Shown piece by piece: positions 1 through 10,247 of a stretch of 64,000 nt of DNA (positions are counted from its first letter, which is position 1; every line of letters starts with the position of its first letter). Location: NCBI GenBank assembly GCA_026260175.1, contig JAKCWW010000354.1, positions 6,737-70,736 of the forward strand. The letters are read 5' to 3'. The DNA is from Reticulitermes lucifugus. Lineage: Eukaryota > Arthropoda > Insecta > Blattodea > Rhinotermitidae. A program made the position numbers and the translations under genes. Under the pieces are notes generated by a model. That model was not told where the DNA came from. It searched no databases and saw only the letters and a program-made list of their open reading frames with translations.

Positions 1-271
1 AGAGTGTACATCATATATGTGAGCAGGATCTACTTACTTTGCTAGCAGAGTGTACATCATATACGTGAGCAGGATCTACTTACTTTGCTAGCAGAGTGTA
101 CATCATATATGTGAGCAGGATCTATTTACTTTGCTAGCAGAGTGTACANNNNATATGTGAGCAGGATCTATTTACTTTGCTAGCAGAGTGTACATCATAT
201 ATGTGAGCAGGATCTATTTACTTTGCTAACAGAGTGTACATCATATATGTGAGCAGGATCTACTTACTTTT
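1..271. repeat. 46-bp tandem satellite, cut by the window start
   Basis: Units begin at 1, 47, 93, 139, 185 and 231, each opening AGAGTGTACATCATATATGT and ending TTTGCTAGC. About 5.9 near-identical copies are present and the last decays after 270. Four N bases lie at 149-152. The array certainly continues left of the window. Near-identity suggests recent amplification or homogenisation. Confidence 0.95.
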
Positions 272-971
272 CCATCAGTGTGTGTACGCCATGTATGGGC
301 AGGTTTGGCAGCAAATTGACAATTTACCGTGCCATTATTCGGCTATTGGGGGGCGATAGAGGTGATAAGCTAGCAGGTTCATTAGGCGCCACTTCACAGC
401 GCTCTGGCACGACAAGCGTCGCAAATAGACGAGCATGCAGCGTGAGGCCAACAATACGGCAGCGCGGTTCAACATCTGATGTCCGCCATTCAACTTGATG
501 ATGTTCCTTCTCTTGTTAATGTAGGCCTACACTTCTGTAACAAGAAAGTGTCTGCTCATTCAATTAACACAGGCTGTTTATTCACACAGCTTGTCTCTTG
601 TTCAACGCCTCTCAAGCGAATGCATAACGAGACAGTGTCCTTTGTGATTAGAACTCCCCGGCAGTCTGAACGAAGATACCGAGATTTCGACTGGCAGTAA
701 GCGTAGCAGTTACGCTGTAGACGTGTCTTCTCGAGGTGCTGGTTTCGAATGTCATACAGAGAACCGCTTATCCTGACAAATCTTTCGTTGTTCTACTCTG
801 TCTCTCAAAACTCATGTTGGAATATCTTCATACAAACAATTAAGAGCTAGTCATAATTTTACCTATTTATCATTCATGACAATTATGTCTCATTAAACAG
901 CGTGAAACAGCAAAGAAGCGTCAATAGATAGCATACAAGTCAATCAACGTGACCGAGAGAAGTTTTATATT
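272..971. other. no recognisable gene
   Basis: Short open frames only; no family recognised and no clear repeat. A TGCTGGTTTCGAATG string near 740 is weakly B-box-like. Confidence 0.5.
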
Positions 972-1182
972 TAACGATGTTGTCAGTTGCTAAGTAATAT
1001 AGTGTCGATGGTAGATGAAAAAAAATATGAATAGGGGCATAAGTGTAATGATTCTGGAGGGCAGAGCCGAAGTATTCGGAAAACCCTGTCCCAGTGCCAC
1101 TTTGCCCACAACAGTCCCCACACGGACAAGCTTGGAATCAAACCGAGACCGGACACTAACTGTCTCAGCCACGTTACGCGCC
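972..1182 (-). repeat. SINE-B copy (tRNA-headed)
   Basis: On the minus strand it starts CGTAACGTGGCTGAGACAGT and carries a B-box-like GGTTTGATTCC. It then shares the body GTGGGCAAAGTGGCACTGGG with copies at 4097, 30404 and 57146. The other end is near CAACTGACAACATCGTTAA. Confidence 0.75.
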
Positions 1183-1537
1183 TCATTATTGCTATGGGCA
1201 CGTAAAGTTAACAGTGGCCCCTACAGCCGGACGTTCTGGTGTACCCGTAGTAAGCCAGCCAGCCCTTCTGCCTTCCGTTCAATGGTAGCTTGTCTCACTT
1301 CTTTCAGGAAAGGTTGGGATAATGCGAAGAAATGTGAAAATCCGCAGCAATGAAGAAACATTATCGTGCGCCCAAAACGCACGATTTGACTGGAGGTGCG
1401 ACAAGTTCCTCAGTCTGAATCAAAGTATCTTAAACTAAGTCATGGCAGATCCCTTTCCTGGTCCTTTCCAGTTTACCATTTACAATCATGACCTACAGTA
1501 CTAGCCTTACCAAACGCTTTGTAACGTACCTAGACTT

Positions 1538-1826
1538 GTAAAGTAAGGTAAAGTTCACCCTAAAACAGGCCATGAAGGCCCAGACGAGGAGTAGAGGTGT
1601 AGCTCTACTCTTTCTTTAACCTTGGCGCTAGATGGGGGTTGGTGGTCAACACCACGCCCCGGTCGCTTTACCCCCGGGAATGACCCGGTACCCATTGTAC
1701 AGGAGGCTGGGTAGGCCCCAAGGCGGGTCTGGACGGGTGCTGAAAATCTCGCCCCCACCGGCATTCGATTCCCGAACCGTCCAGCTTGTAGCGAGTCGCT
1801 ACACCGACTGAGCTATCCTGGCACAC
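1538..1826 (-). repeat. SINE-A full-length copy (tRNA-derived)
   Basis: On the minus strand it begins GTGCCAGGATAGCTCAGTCG (A box) and then has GGTTCGGGAATCGAATG (B box). The body includes CCCGGGGGTAAAGCGACC and the conserved CATCTAGCGCCAAGGTTAA. It ends in a (CTTTAC)-type tail. The same family occurs at 16165 and 63810, with shorter relatives elsewhere. Its frames read as a false protein of the type often annotated in insect genomes. Confidence 0.88.
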
Positions 1827-2019
1827 TCCTAGGCTTGTACAATTGCAAACTGTCATACGTAATGGAAGGTGGTGAATTTCGCAGGATGTGAAGGAGAGTA
1901 ATGTTCTTTACACTGGGACACCAAAGTTTACCCGTGCGCGGGACATCAGGCAGGTGATTATTGTTATTTGTTTGGAGATGAATGTAATAAAGTTTCATCT
2001 GTGCAAGCTATAAAGGTAT

Positions 2020-2200
2020 ATGAGTGCTTAGAGGCATAGCTCTATTCATTCTTAACATCGACAGTAGATGGAGGTGATTTGTCAGCTTCACGCCCCGGTC
2101 GCTTTAACCTAAAGAAAGAGCTTTCGATACCCATTGAATAGAAGGCTGGAAGGCCTCCAGAGGCGGTCTGGGTGTTTGGGAGAAGGGAAGAATTTGACTA
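2020..2200 (-). repeat. SINE-A partial copy
   Basis: It shares the core (AGTAGATGGAGGTG..., CACGCCCCGGTCGCTTTA, GATACCCATTGAATAGAAGG) with the full copy at 1538 but lacks the tRNA head. It is strongly diverged. Confidence 0.7.
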
Positions 2201-2619
2201 CCGAAAATGGCTCCATCGTTCAGAAAGAATGGGGGGGGGGTTACTAGAATATTTTATTAGTGACCTATAGAAGAAAGATCTGAAGAAAAAAAGAAAGATC
2301 GTATACAAGACAGAAACGCCAATTCTGAATATAGACATTAACTTTCTGCAAGCAGTATCATAAAATGAGCAGCAGACTAAGGTGTAGGCCTAGCTTACAT
2401 ACGTCGGTCCTTTAAGACAACACGGCAGACTGCTGGAACGTCGCTTCATCGTATCGCTGGCAAGTACACGAAGGCCGGCCGAAGTTCTCGACTTCCAAAA
2501 CTAACTCTTCGCTACTCTCCAATCTTACTTTCCAACGGAGAGAAGAAAACTAAGTTGCATGCTTCCAGCCTGGTTCACACTGCTCTGTGCGTCTCGCTTA
2601 TGAGCGCTGTTGCATTAAG
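2201..2619. other. no recognisable gene
   Basis: A G-run at 2229-2239 and A-rich sequence; no coding or repeat family recognised. Confidence 0.4.
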
Positions 2620-2800
2620 CTAATCTTTTTTGGATTGTATTTCTACTCCATGCAGAATATTCTTTTTTGAGAAAATATGAGTGACTCAGCTAATCACGTA
2701 TTCACTGTCGTCCGAAATATCAACACCGTCTTCACAACAGCTCGTCACAGTTTCATGTTCTGAGCCAGATAAATCAAGTCCACAACCACTGGCACTAATC
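2620..2800 (-). repeat. LINE 3' end fragment (RTE-like)
   Basis: The minus-strand frames read IYLAQNMKL, RAVVKTVL and LAESLIFSQKRIFCME. This matches the C-terminal tail seen more clearly at 3310, 4485 and 59000 (NW-HLAQD-W-A-MNLRVP, then WLAE-LLASQEGLCSME). The copy is broken by stops. This tail follows the reverse transcriptase in non-LTR elements common in cockroaches; the assignment is from family knowledge. Confidence 0.6.
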
Positions 2801-2825
2801 AGTGAGACTTTTTAGGTGCGTTTGC

Positions 2826-3010
2826 AAAGCAGTTGCGACAGGCGACTACAATCTCGTTATGTTTATCCGTCCAGCTCTCTATCTGCATGGAGCAACGCAA
2901 TTCCCACAGAACGGATATATCTGATGTTTTACATTTGGAAATTGTACACGTATTTGTCGACACATTACGATTTTGGTTAAAATAGGATAAAAGTAACAAA
3001 TACTTTAGCT
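2826..3010. repeat. unclassified repeat, copy 1
   Basis: About 180 bp shared with 49506-49690: a GTCTATCCG.CATGGA motif, then AC(G)GATAT, a TTTGATTAAAAT-like block and GGATACTTTA. Similarity is about two thirds by eye. No ends were defined and no coding potential is visible. Confidence 0.5.
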
Positions 3011-3309
3011 GTAGACCTAAGAACTTTTATGATATCGTAACTGGTCGTTATAAGACAGACAGGCTGCGTTCTCTTAAAGGTACAAGTTGAAGCCGAAGAA
3101 AAGTTAACGATCTAAACATAATAATCGATCATAATCAATATAGCGCCACTTCCGAGATATCGATTATCGGTTGCTAATGTAAGGAGAAATATTATTTTGT
3201 GTTTTGTAAAACGCAAAAAGGCATATTTCAAATACTCGCATCATTAGTGTTTTTCTTGAAAAATAATCAACGAGTTAAAATCTAAGGACAATAGGGAGTG
3301 TTGCCACCC

Positions 3310-3550
3310 TAAAGTGTTCAGATTATATTTTTACTCCACGGAAATTTTCCTTCTTGGGGATGTAATAGTGACTCATCTAATCATAATCATCGCTGCGTTT
3401 GACAGGACATAAAACGCCATTATCGTCCTCATAATAGCCTGCCATTGGTTCATGTTCTGAGCCAGATGTGTCCAGTTCACAGCCACCCACCCTATTTCTT
3501 TAAGACGCATTCTGATTTCATCATCCTATTGAGGCCCAGGTCTTACCAAG
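3310..3550 (-). repeat. LINE 3' end fragment (RTE-like)
   Basis: The minus strand reads DDEIRMRLKEIGWVAVNWTH and LAQNMNQW, typical of the C-terminal tail of RTE-like LINEs of this genome type. It is a second diverged copy about 690 bp from the one at 2620, same orientation. Confidence 0.65.
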
Positions 3551-4096
3551 CCTCTTCCCGTCAGGACTTCTGACACGGAGTATTGTTATATTTCAAACAA
3601 GTACGAGTATTCTTGTTTGTAGCAGTTAGGCTTATTTACATTTTCCGAGACTTCCAGTGGCGTTTTAAAAGTAAGTCGGTACCATTCATTCAGTAAAGTG
3701 CCTGGCTACGAACTGGCGGCCAGTGTTCTTTTCCGGCAGAGGCACGGATTTCATGTTTAGGCCGGCTTTGGGGCCCGTTCAGATAATGGGTACAGGGGAC
3801 TGCACGTCCGAGGAGTAAAGATGCTACAGCATCAACCAGGTCACTTGCTTCCATATATTTCTGGCGTCCAGAATGCACGCACTTTCACCCAGTTCCACCA
3901 TAAAAATGCATGGCGTGGTAAGGGGAAACATGTGTTTTGCGGCTTATATTAGGAGTGTATGCCTCGTGTTCCTCAATAAGCATAACGTAAGTTTTATTCC
4001 TACTTTGACAGAAGCATACGGGATTAGCTTTTCATCTCCACTCCCGGAGGGCAAAGTTGACTTATATACAGCGTTGCAGTTAAGAATTCACATTCG
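3551..4096. other. no gene; possible SINE trace
   Basis: The stretch GGGGCCCGTTCAGATAATGGGTAC (from about 3770) weakly recalls the SINE-A body. Nothing else is recognised. Confidence 0.35.
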
Positions 4097-4290
4097 CTAT
4101 GCCCGAGCTCAGCCTGTTAGTCGCCGGCCTCTCGCCGCCGAGGTCTCTGTTCCATTCCAGGGCAGTCCATGTGGGATTTCTGGTGAGCAATCTGGCACTG
4201 GGCTTAGGTTTTTTCCTATAAGCATCATTCCATCAGCGCTCCATATTCAGCTATTCTATTACCGACGCTGTAGTCACAGTAGTTGACAGC
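4097..4290 (+). repeat. SINE-B copy
   Basis: It starts with a tRNA-like head (GAGCTCAGCCTGTTAGTCGC, CGCCGGCCTCTCGCCGCCGA) and continues with GTGGGATTTCTGGTGAGCAA and TCTGGCACTGGG, the body shared with the copies at 972, 30404 and 57146. Confidence 0.7.
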
Positions 4291-4484
4291 ACTGTTAAAT
4301 TATGCACATAAAACGGGAACGCATAGCCATTTTCCTCGAAGTCGGAAAGCCTATAGTTTGTTCTGGCTTTGTACCCTGAGTGAGCCTAAATTGATTACAT
4401 AAACTTTCGCCTAGGCTGAAGAAGAAGAAGAGATGAATATTCTAAGTTAGCTAACAAACACTTACAGTAGTTTCGATTCCTTCC

Positions 4485-4690
4485 TGATGCCTCATTCAAT
4501 TGCTGCAGAGCTTGCCCACCTCTTATGGAACTCGAAGAATCATGACTCTATTCATTTGAGCCCGCCACTGTTCCTTATCCTGAACCAGGCAAATCTAATC
4601 TATATTTTCAAAATTTTGATCCACCTTAATATTATCCTTCCATTTACGCCAGCTGTTTCAAGGTGGTCCCTTTACCACGCGTTACAACCA
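4485..4690 (-). repeat. LINE 3' end fragment (RTE-like)
   Basis: The minus strand reads KWKDNIKVDQ, then LVQDKEQWRAQMNRVMILRV, the tail motif (W-DNI-, D-W-A-MN-MNLRVP) of RTE-like LINEs. It is broken by stops. Confidence 0.7.
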
Positions 4691-4876
4691 CTGCATTAGC
4701 ACAGGAGGACTGGTAAAGAAAAAAGAAAAGTCGTCCTGTTAATATTAGATGATGCTCCGACAGAGACAGGAATCAGGCACATGCCAAGATGAAAGCTAAG
4801 GATTAAGTTGTGCTAGCCTGCATGGCGAAAAGTCACAACATGCAATAGGGAAGAAATATCGTATTTATTACAAATC

Positions 4877-5560
4877 AGTCAAACACAACTATTTCCCATT
4901 ATAGAAACAATATCTGTTTTTACAATATCTCGTGACACGTTTCGACCTGGTAGGTCATAATAGGCGAAAGTTATGTAAAATATAAAAGGGAAATTGTGGG
5001 TTCTTCATTTTTTTCAATAAATCACTTCCTTACAAAAACTTTTCGTGATTAGTAAACTGTATAAAAATTCGTTACAATGGCTTATTAATTACATAAATTA
5101 CAAGTATTCCTTACTCAAATAGTTTTGTTATCTATAAGACAATATCTGGTTAAAGAACTTTAAATTTTATAATTTAAAAATAGTAAAATTATTTGATTTT
5201 TCTACGTCACCTTTCTCTCATATAAAATCCAGTTTAGTCTCTTTTATATTATGTATTATTCCTTAAAATAAAAGAATGGATACGTTGATTTGTATATACA
5301 AGTTATCTTATATATATAAGTCAACGCACCGATTTATTACGTCATTTTCATTATATTGATGCCGTTAGCATGGTGATTTCTGTCAAATGGAAGAAGTTAT
5401 GGACATATTACACATTATAAAGAAAGGAAGGTGGAAAAATAATCATATACAGTTAGAAACAAAAGGAAATACTCCATTTATTTATTTATTCTATTATTTT
5501 GACGTCGTTAGCACGGTGCTGTTAGACAAAGAGTTAGTTACGCGCAGTTTCTTGCTATGT
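4877..5560 (-). repeat. left arm of large inverted repeat
   Basis: This is the reverse complement of 7425-7957, roughly 75-80% identical by eye. Shared landmarks are the GACC..GGTCGAAAC hairpin near its outer end (4936-4956), ACTAAACTGGAT, GAGAGAAAGGTGAC and CATGGTGATTT...GGAAGAAGTTATGGAC. It has about 80 extra bp near the inner end. Outer termini CAAACACAACTA and TAGTTTTGTTTG are complementary. It may be a terminal inverted repeat, or one of two opposite insertions of one repeat. Confidence 0.8.
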
Positions 5561-5839
5561 TTCCTTAGATTCAGTAAGCGTTGTTAAATGTTTTGTTCTA
5601 CAGAGAAGTCTGCTGTAATATAGAGTAGAACTGAAATTAATATACTGCTCTTATTTTGTTAAAATATAATATTCGCCTACTGTTCGAAGGTATTCTTAAC
5701 TTACATATTCTGCTGTGAAGGTCGTCGTGTATATTCTGTAAAGGTCAACGTACCACTGAGTGAACTGTCCTAAGCAGCGCCACACAGTGCATTCACGTTT
5801 TTACGTTATTGTCTTCATATCGTACCCATCATCACACTG

Positions 5840-7368
5840 CAGTCTGTCTTACGACAGGCCCACAGCTTCTTCCAAAGCCCGTTCTCCAGAAAGTGAGATC
5901 AAGTGCTTCCTCTTGCAATTCCAGTACCTTCTCTTTTCCTTAAGGTCATCAAGCAGCTGCATACGTCTTCTTCCTCGTCTTCCCGTCACTTCTATCATTC
6001 CTTCTATCTTCCCTTCCGTAACATATTTTAGACAGCAGTTCCTACGCAAGATGTGACCAATCCACTTAGCCTTCCTTCATTTATTGTATGTAGGATATTC
6101 TTTTCCTCCTTGATTCCATTTAATACTTCCGTATACCTTAAACGATCGGTCCAAACGATCTACTCCATCCTTCTCCAGCACCACACTTCAAAACATTCCA
6201 GTTATTTCTGATATAACTTCCAAAGTGTCCAGGTTTCATCACCATACAAAGCCATGCTCCAAATGTAGAACTTTACTAGTTCCTTCTTTAAATTTAAGTC
6301 ACATTTCCTGGTGAAAATAGTCTTCTTCTTCAATAAAATATTCTCGGGCTAGCAGCCGCGTCAGGTGGTTCAATCGCGAGTAAACCAACGTTTCGAGGAC
6401 CATCTCTGTCCTCGAAACGTTGGTTTACTCGCGATTCAATTACCTGCCGCGTCTGCTAGCCCGAGAATATTTTATTGAATGTAGTCGCCGTTACAGCTTT
6501 AAATTATATAGTCTTCTTCTTGTTGAGTGCTGCTTTTATCATGGCAATACTAGATTTAATTTCATATATACATCTTACATCATTTGTTAACATGCAACCA
6601 AAATATTAGGAATATTCCACATTCTCCAGTTGCTTTTGATCTACCATAATCTGTGCTGGGAATGATTGTCTTGAGATTCTCATTATCTTAGTTTTTTCCA
6701 CGTTCATTTCCATTCCATAGCATCTTTCGATTTCAATTAGCCTATCAGTCATGCCCTGTAGTGCCGCTTCTTCCTTAGCCAGTAGCACATGTCATCTGCC
6801 TATTTCACTGTGCGAAGTACTTGTCCTCCTATTTTGAAGTCTCCAAACATTTCAAGAGCTTCCTTGGTAAGCTACTCGCTGTATAAGTTGAACAGAATTG
6901 GCGACAAACAGCAACCTTGTCTAACTCCTCTTCCAATCTTCACACTCCTCGTCTCCCCTTGGTCCTGTCGTATTTTGAGACGTTTCATGTACAATTTATT
7001 TGTCAATCTTCTTTCGCGCCAGTCTACCCCAGTTCCCTTTAGGATCTGCATTAATTTGGTCCAGTTGACACGGTCAAATTGCCTTCTGCCAGTCTATGAA
7101 GCAAGCACGCAATTCTTCATCTATGTCCAAAGTTAGTTTTGATATTATTCTCAGCATCCCAATTTCATCCCTACTTCCTTTTCCTCTTCTAAACCCAAAT
7201 TGATCTTCTCCAAGTACGTTGTCAAGTTTTTTTCGATCCTTCTTCTAAGTATCCTCGCTACGATCTTTGCTGCACGTGCGATGAGGTTGACTGTGAGATA
7301 GTCCCTGCATTTTGTAGCTTTTGGCTTCTTCTTTAAGACAATCATTGTAACTTCATTAAATCACAGGG
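5840..7368 (-). mobile_element. RTE-like LINE, reverse transcriptase fragment
   Basis: On the minus strand, 7345-7151 reads MIVLKKKPKATKCRDY and then SLIA-like AKIVARILRRRIEK, the start of the RT palm. 6788-6606 reads MLLAKEEAALQGMTDRLIEI and MNVEKTKIMRIS, just after the catalytic DD box. 6049-5849 reads RNCCLKYVTEGKIEGMIEVT, GRRGRRRMQLLDDLKEKRRY and W, the C-terminal tail. Domain order is correct but frames are broken, the endonuclease is missing and a 177-bp insertion sits at 6331-6507. A fossil LINE; clade tentative. Confidence 0.85.
6331..6507. mobile_element. palindromic retroposon with 14-bp target duplication
   Basis: Two arms of about 70 bp (about 6331-6400 and 6408-6477) form a near-perfect hairpin around CATCTCT, with a GAAACGTTGG box on each strand. 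The flanks 6317-6330 and 6508-6521 are the identical 14-mer ATAGTCTTCTTCTT. The insert ends in a short 3' unit (GTAGTCGCCGTTACAGCT) also found next to the relative at 22155. The variable-length duplication points to target-primed retroposition. It interrupts the LINE at 5840-7368. Confidence 0.85.
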
Positions 7369-7424
7369 CTAATCTCTACTTCCATATTTTTTATTCTTTT
7401 TTTTCCAAATGTACACTATTAATT

Positions 7425-7957
7425 TTCTAAAGCATTCGCGTAACTTGTTTTTTTATAATATGTAATGGGTCCATAACTTCTTCCATTTGTGATAAATCAC
7501 CATGCTAGCAACATCAATATAATGGAAAAAATGTTATAAAAACGTATAAAATTCAAAATAGTCATTATTTTATTTTAAAGATAGATACATTTATGAAAGT
7601 GACTAAACTGGATTTAATATGAGAGAAAGGTGACAAAGAAAGATCAAATAATTTTACTATTTTTATATTACAAAATTGAAAGTTCTTTATGACTTTGTAG
7701 ATAACGCAACTATTTGAGTAAGAAACACTCGTAATTTATATAATTAATTCCAAGACATGTTAATGAATTTTTATAGAGTTTACTCATCACGAACTTTTTT
7801 GTAAGGAAGTGATCTATTGAAACAAATGAAGCACCCACAATTTTCCTTTTATATTTTATATAACTTTCGCCTGATGATGACCTTCCAGGTCGAAACATGT
7901 TGCGAGCTATTGTAAAACAAATATTGTTTTAATAATAAAAATAGTTTTGTTTGGATG
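7425..7957 (+). repeat. right arm of large inverted repeat
   Basis: Reverse complement of the arm at 4877-5560. Its outer part carries the best-preserved hammerhead-like motif of the window (7862-7908). The inner edge lies about 55 bp from the enclosed LINE. Confidence 0.8.
7862..7908 (+). ncRNA. hammerhead-ribozyme-like motif, intact core
   Basis: CTGATGA (7871-7877), then a hairpin GACC-TTCCA-GGTC (7879-7891), then GAAAC (7892-7896), ATGT and T. A15.1-U16.1 and C15.2-G16.2 give a 2-bp stem III, the cleavage nucleotide after GU is U, and stem I pairs TCGC (7867-7870) with GCGA (7902-7905). Every conserved core base of the hammerhead is present. Very short stem III is known for hammerheads of Penelope-like and retrozyme repeats, which work best as dimers. 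Activity is inferred only. Confidence 0.65.
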
Positions 7958-9100
7958 AGTTAACTTATACCAATTAAGTTGTAGTAACAAAAGGGGATGT
8001 CCTTAAAAAATATTTTTGTGTTCATACTGCCTGCATTATTTTATGAGATTAGACACAATATCGCGATTAAAACATTCGGGTAGCAGGCGTGTAGCAGGGT
8101 TGCCTGCTAACTCTTACCATCTCTGAATTTTCGCGGTGTCATGTAAAGTAAAAGTTTATTTCTTGTGTGCAAAAAATGAAAAAGAGTTTTGCAAACATAA
8201 ATTTTGATTCAAAGAATTTAAATTTTTGAGCGCATTTCTGAAAAAAACGTTTATTTTTGGTGATTTAAAACGAATAAACCCCATCGCCGATCATGCTCAA
8301 AGATTAGGAGGAAAAAAATGTATTTAAAAATTACTAAATTTATGTATACAGATTTTACTATAAAGGAAATATGTTTGAAAACCTCTAAAACTCGTCCGCG
8401 GAGCCCCACGGTTCCTCGAAACACACATCGACAACAATTGGTATAGACTGCAAACAAATCATTCAATAATCATTCAGTCTGTAGATGGACACAATAAGTC
8501 TCTACAACTACTGAACCTCACTGTAATAACTCCCGCTCCGTGTCTGCTATATCGCAGGTTTGATACTTAGCCCCAAGGTTGTATCTTCAATGTCTTTTCT
8601 CTGATTTTCAAAAAGTCCACCAGATAATTACGAGTAGTTCCTGGGCGAGTAACTGTTTGACTCTGAAAGCTTCCTTCCAGATCCTTCCTAATTCGTAACT
8701 TACAATCTTCCTTTCATTCGGAGCTGCTTAACCTAGGGATCAAAGTGTGCGCTGAAACTGTACACCGGCAGTAAGAAAGCTAATCTACAAAGAGCTAACC
8801 CACATATTTAATTTGGTAGAAGCGCCATGTATATAAGAACAACTGCACTATAATTAGATACAATGATTTAAAGACATGTGCTAAACCTTCTATAAGTTTC
8901 CGCTTTTTTTTTTGCCATCTTATAGTTCATTGCTGGTATACATTGCTCGTATACATGGTGATTTGTCTTACTACAGGGAACATGGATAATTTTCAATAGG
9001 TAGTCGGAATTAAGTGAACTCTAGTGGAGGAAGGAGAAAACTACCTTCTGGAATGTGACATCGTGTAGTTTTATGTGAAGCTACCAAATTTTCGGAGGGA
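7958..9100. other. no recognisable gene
   Basis: AT-rich; short open frames without family resemblance. A degraded tRNA-like string occurs near 8530-8570. Confidence 0.4.
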
Positions 9101-9110
9101 TTTGCTTCTA

Positions 9111-9150
9111 CCCTGACGATAGACGCAGCACGTTCCTCCGAAACGTTGGT
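9111..9150 (+). ncRNA. hammerhead-like motif, stem II decayed
   Basis: CTGACGA (9113-9119), spacer GCAGCACGTTCCTCC, GAAAC (9140-9144) and GTT. The 5' arm of stem II (AGACG) no longer pairs with CCTCC, which other copies suggest it once did. The flank GGTAACTAT matches the copy at 18965. Confidence 0.5.
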
Positions 9151-9159
9151 AACTATGTA

Positions 9160-10103
9160 TCACGCCACACGTCCGTGATAACCTACATACAAAATACACT
9201 CAGTGAAGCCAGTACCCTGCATCGAATACCAATCTCATCAGAAATTTGCATACGATTTTAACAGTCTAATATAAGACAATCGGTTAAATGAAATTAATCC
9301 GACTGCAATGGGACACAGTGTCAGTCAGCTGGACGTAAGATCCAGTTCCGGTCTCCCGCCCGCCACTGTTCATGTGTGTGTCTGCCAATGTCGCCGCCAC
9401 GAGCTTTTCTTATGGATGTTTGGAACTAATTTAGCTTACCCCATCAAAGACAATATTATCCGGCAATTCTCCGTATTATATGGAGTCTCATTAGATTCTC
9501 CAATTTGGACCAGAAATGCACTGGGGTCCCCCCCCCCACATACACATTGCGTTGCTATGGGCAACCCTCTGGTATAAGGGCGAGGTTTAGGGGAGCGAAT
9601 ACCCTAAACATCCAATCACGGAACAACGGAACCACTCCTCCATTGTCTTCATAACCAATCAAATATCATCATATTCACCCTGCAAGAAGGGAGTTTACAT
9701 TGTGTTATTACCAAAGGTGGTTTAAATGAATCGGGGGAGGGTGTTGCTTAAGGGTGCGTGGCTGATGGAAGGATGTATGTTTAATCGTCACAGTCTGGGC
9801 CGATGATGGGGGTGATATTGTGGTAAGCAACTCCCAAAGCAGCGAAAACTATGCTTTCGTGATGTAATCAGAAGTAGTTCGTGTGTAACTGTCAAGTATA
9901 ATGGTAATTTTTAAAAAGTTCTCTTATCAACTCAAGTAAAGAAATTCAAGTTTAAATGTTCTATGTTTATTAAAAGAGCACATTCTTATAATGATTGATG
10001 TTTACGACGTGATAAATGACTTGCGGTCATATTAAAAAATTGAAGTGAACTTGATATAAGAAGATTTGTGTTTGTAACTGAGTTTTGAAGTGTCATAGAA
10101 CAT
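9160..10103. other. upstream region of bsh, nothing recognised
   Basis: No repeat family or second gene is seen. This interval probably holds bsh proximal control DNA if transcription starts near exon 1; no binding-site cluster could be supported by eye. Confidence 0.4.
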
Positions 10104-10130
10104 TCAGTGTGAATAACTGGACATTTCCAG
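10104..10130 (+). promoter_or_regulatory. possible initiator or 5'UTR acceptor upstream of bsh ATG
   Basis: A TCAGT motif, the arthropod initiator consensus, lies at 10104-10108, with a TATA-like GATATAAG about 50 bp upstream. An alternative reading is a splice acceptor (TTTCCAG at 10124-10130) for a 5'UTR intron. Both motifs are short and could be chance. Confidence 0.2.
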
Positions 10131-10139
10131 CATTCTGCA

Positions 10140-10247
10140 ATGGATATTCTGCAGCAGAGAGACAAGAGATTACAAGACGTCAGAAGTCAGCATACTTCTT
10201 TCCTCATAGAAGATATTCTGTTTCGACCCAAAACAAATATTCCTCAG
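10140..10247 (+). CDS. bsh: bsh exon 1 (residues 1-36)
   Basis: This short exon starts at an ATG in a good context (GCAATGG) with an in-frame TGA at 10110-10112 upstream, so the start is well fixed. It encodes MDILQQRDKR and then SQHTSFLIEDILFRPK before a GTAAGT donor. The TSFLIEDIL block matches the conserved N terminus of BSX proteins and is an eh1-type corepressor motif. It ends in phase 0, as exon 2 requires. The AG at 10129-10130 (TTTCCAG) could be the acceptor of a 5'UTR intron, so transcription may begin further upstream. Confidence 0.88.

Noticed and set aside
1555-1764. Frame reading GVKRPGRGVDHQPPSSAKVK, often annotated as a protein in insects
   Set aside because: It is the translated body of SINE-A; the tRNA head and boxes are clear on the minus strand.
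2628-3490. Repeated acidic frame with SGSEHE, at first taken for a piggyBac-like N terminus
   Set aside because: The other frame of the same DNA reads as the LINE tail (NWTHLAQNMNQW), which also explains the copies at 4485 and 59000.
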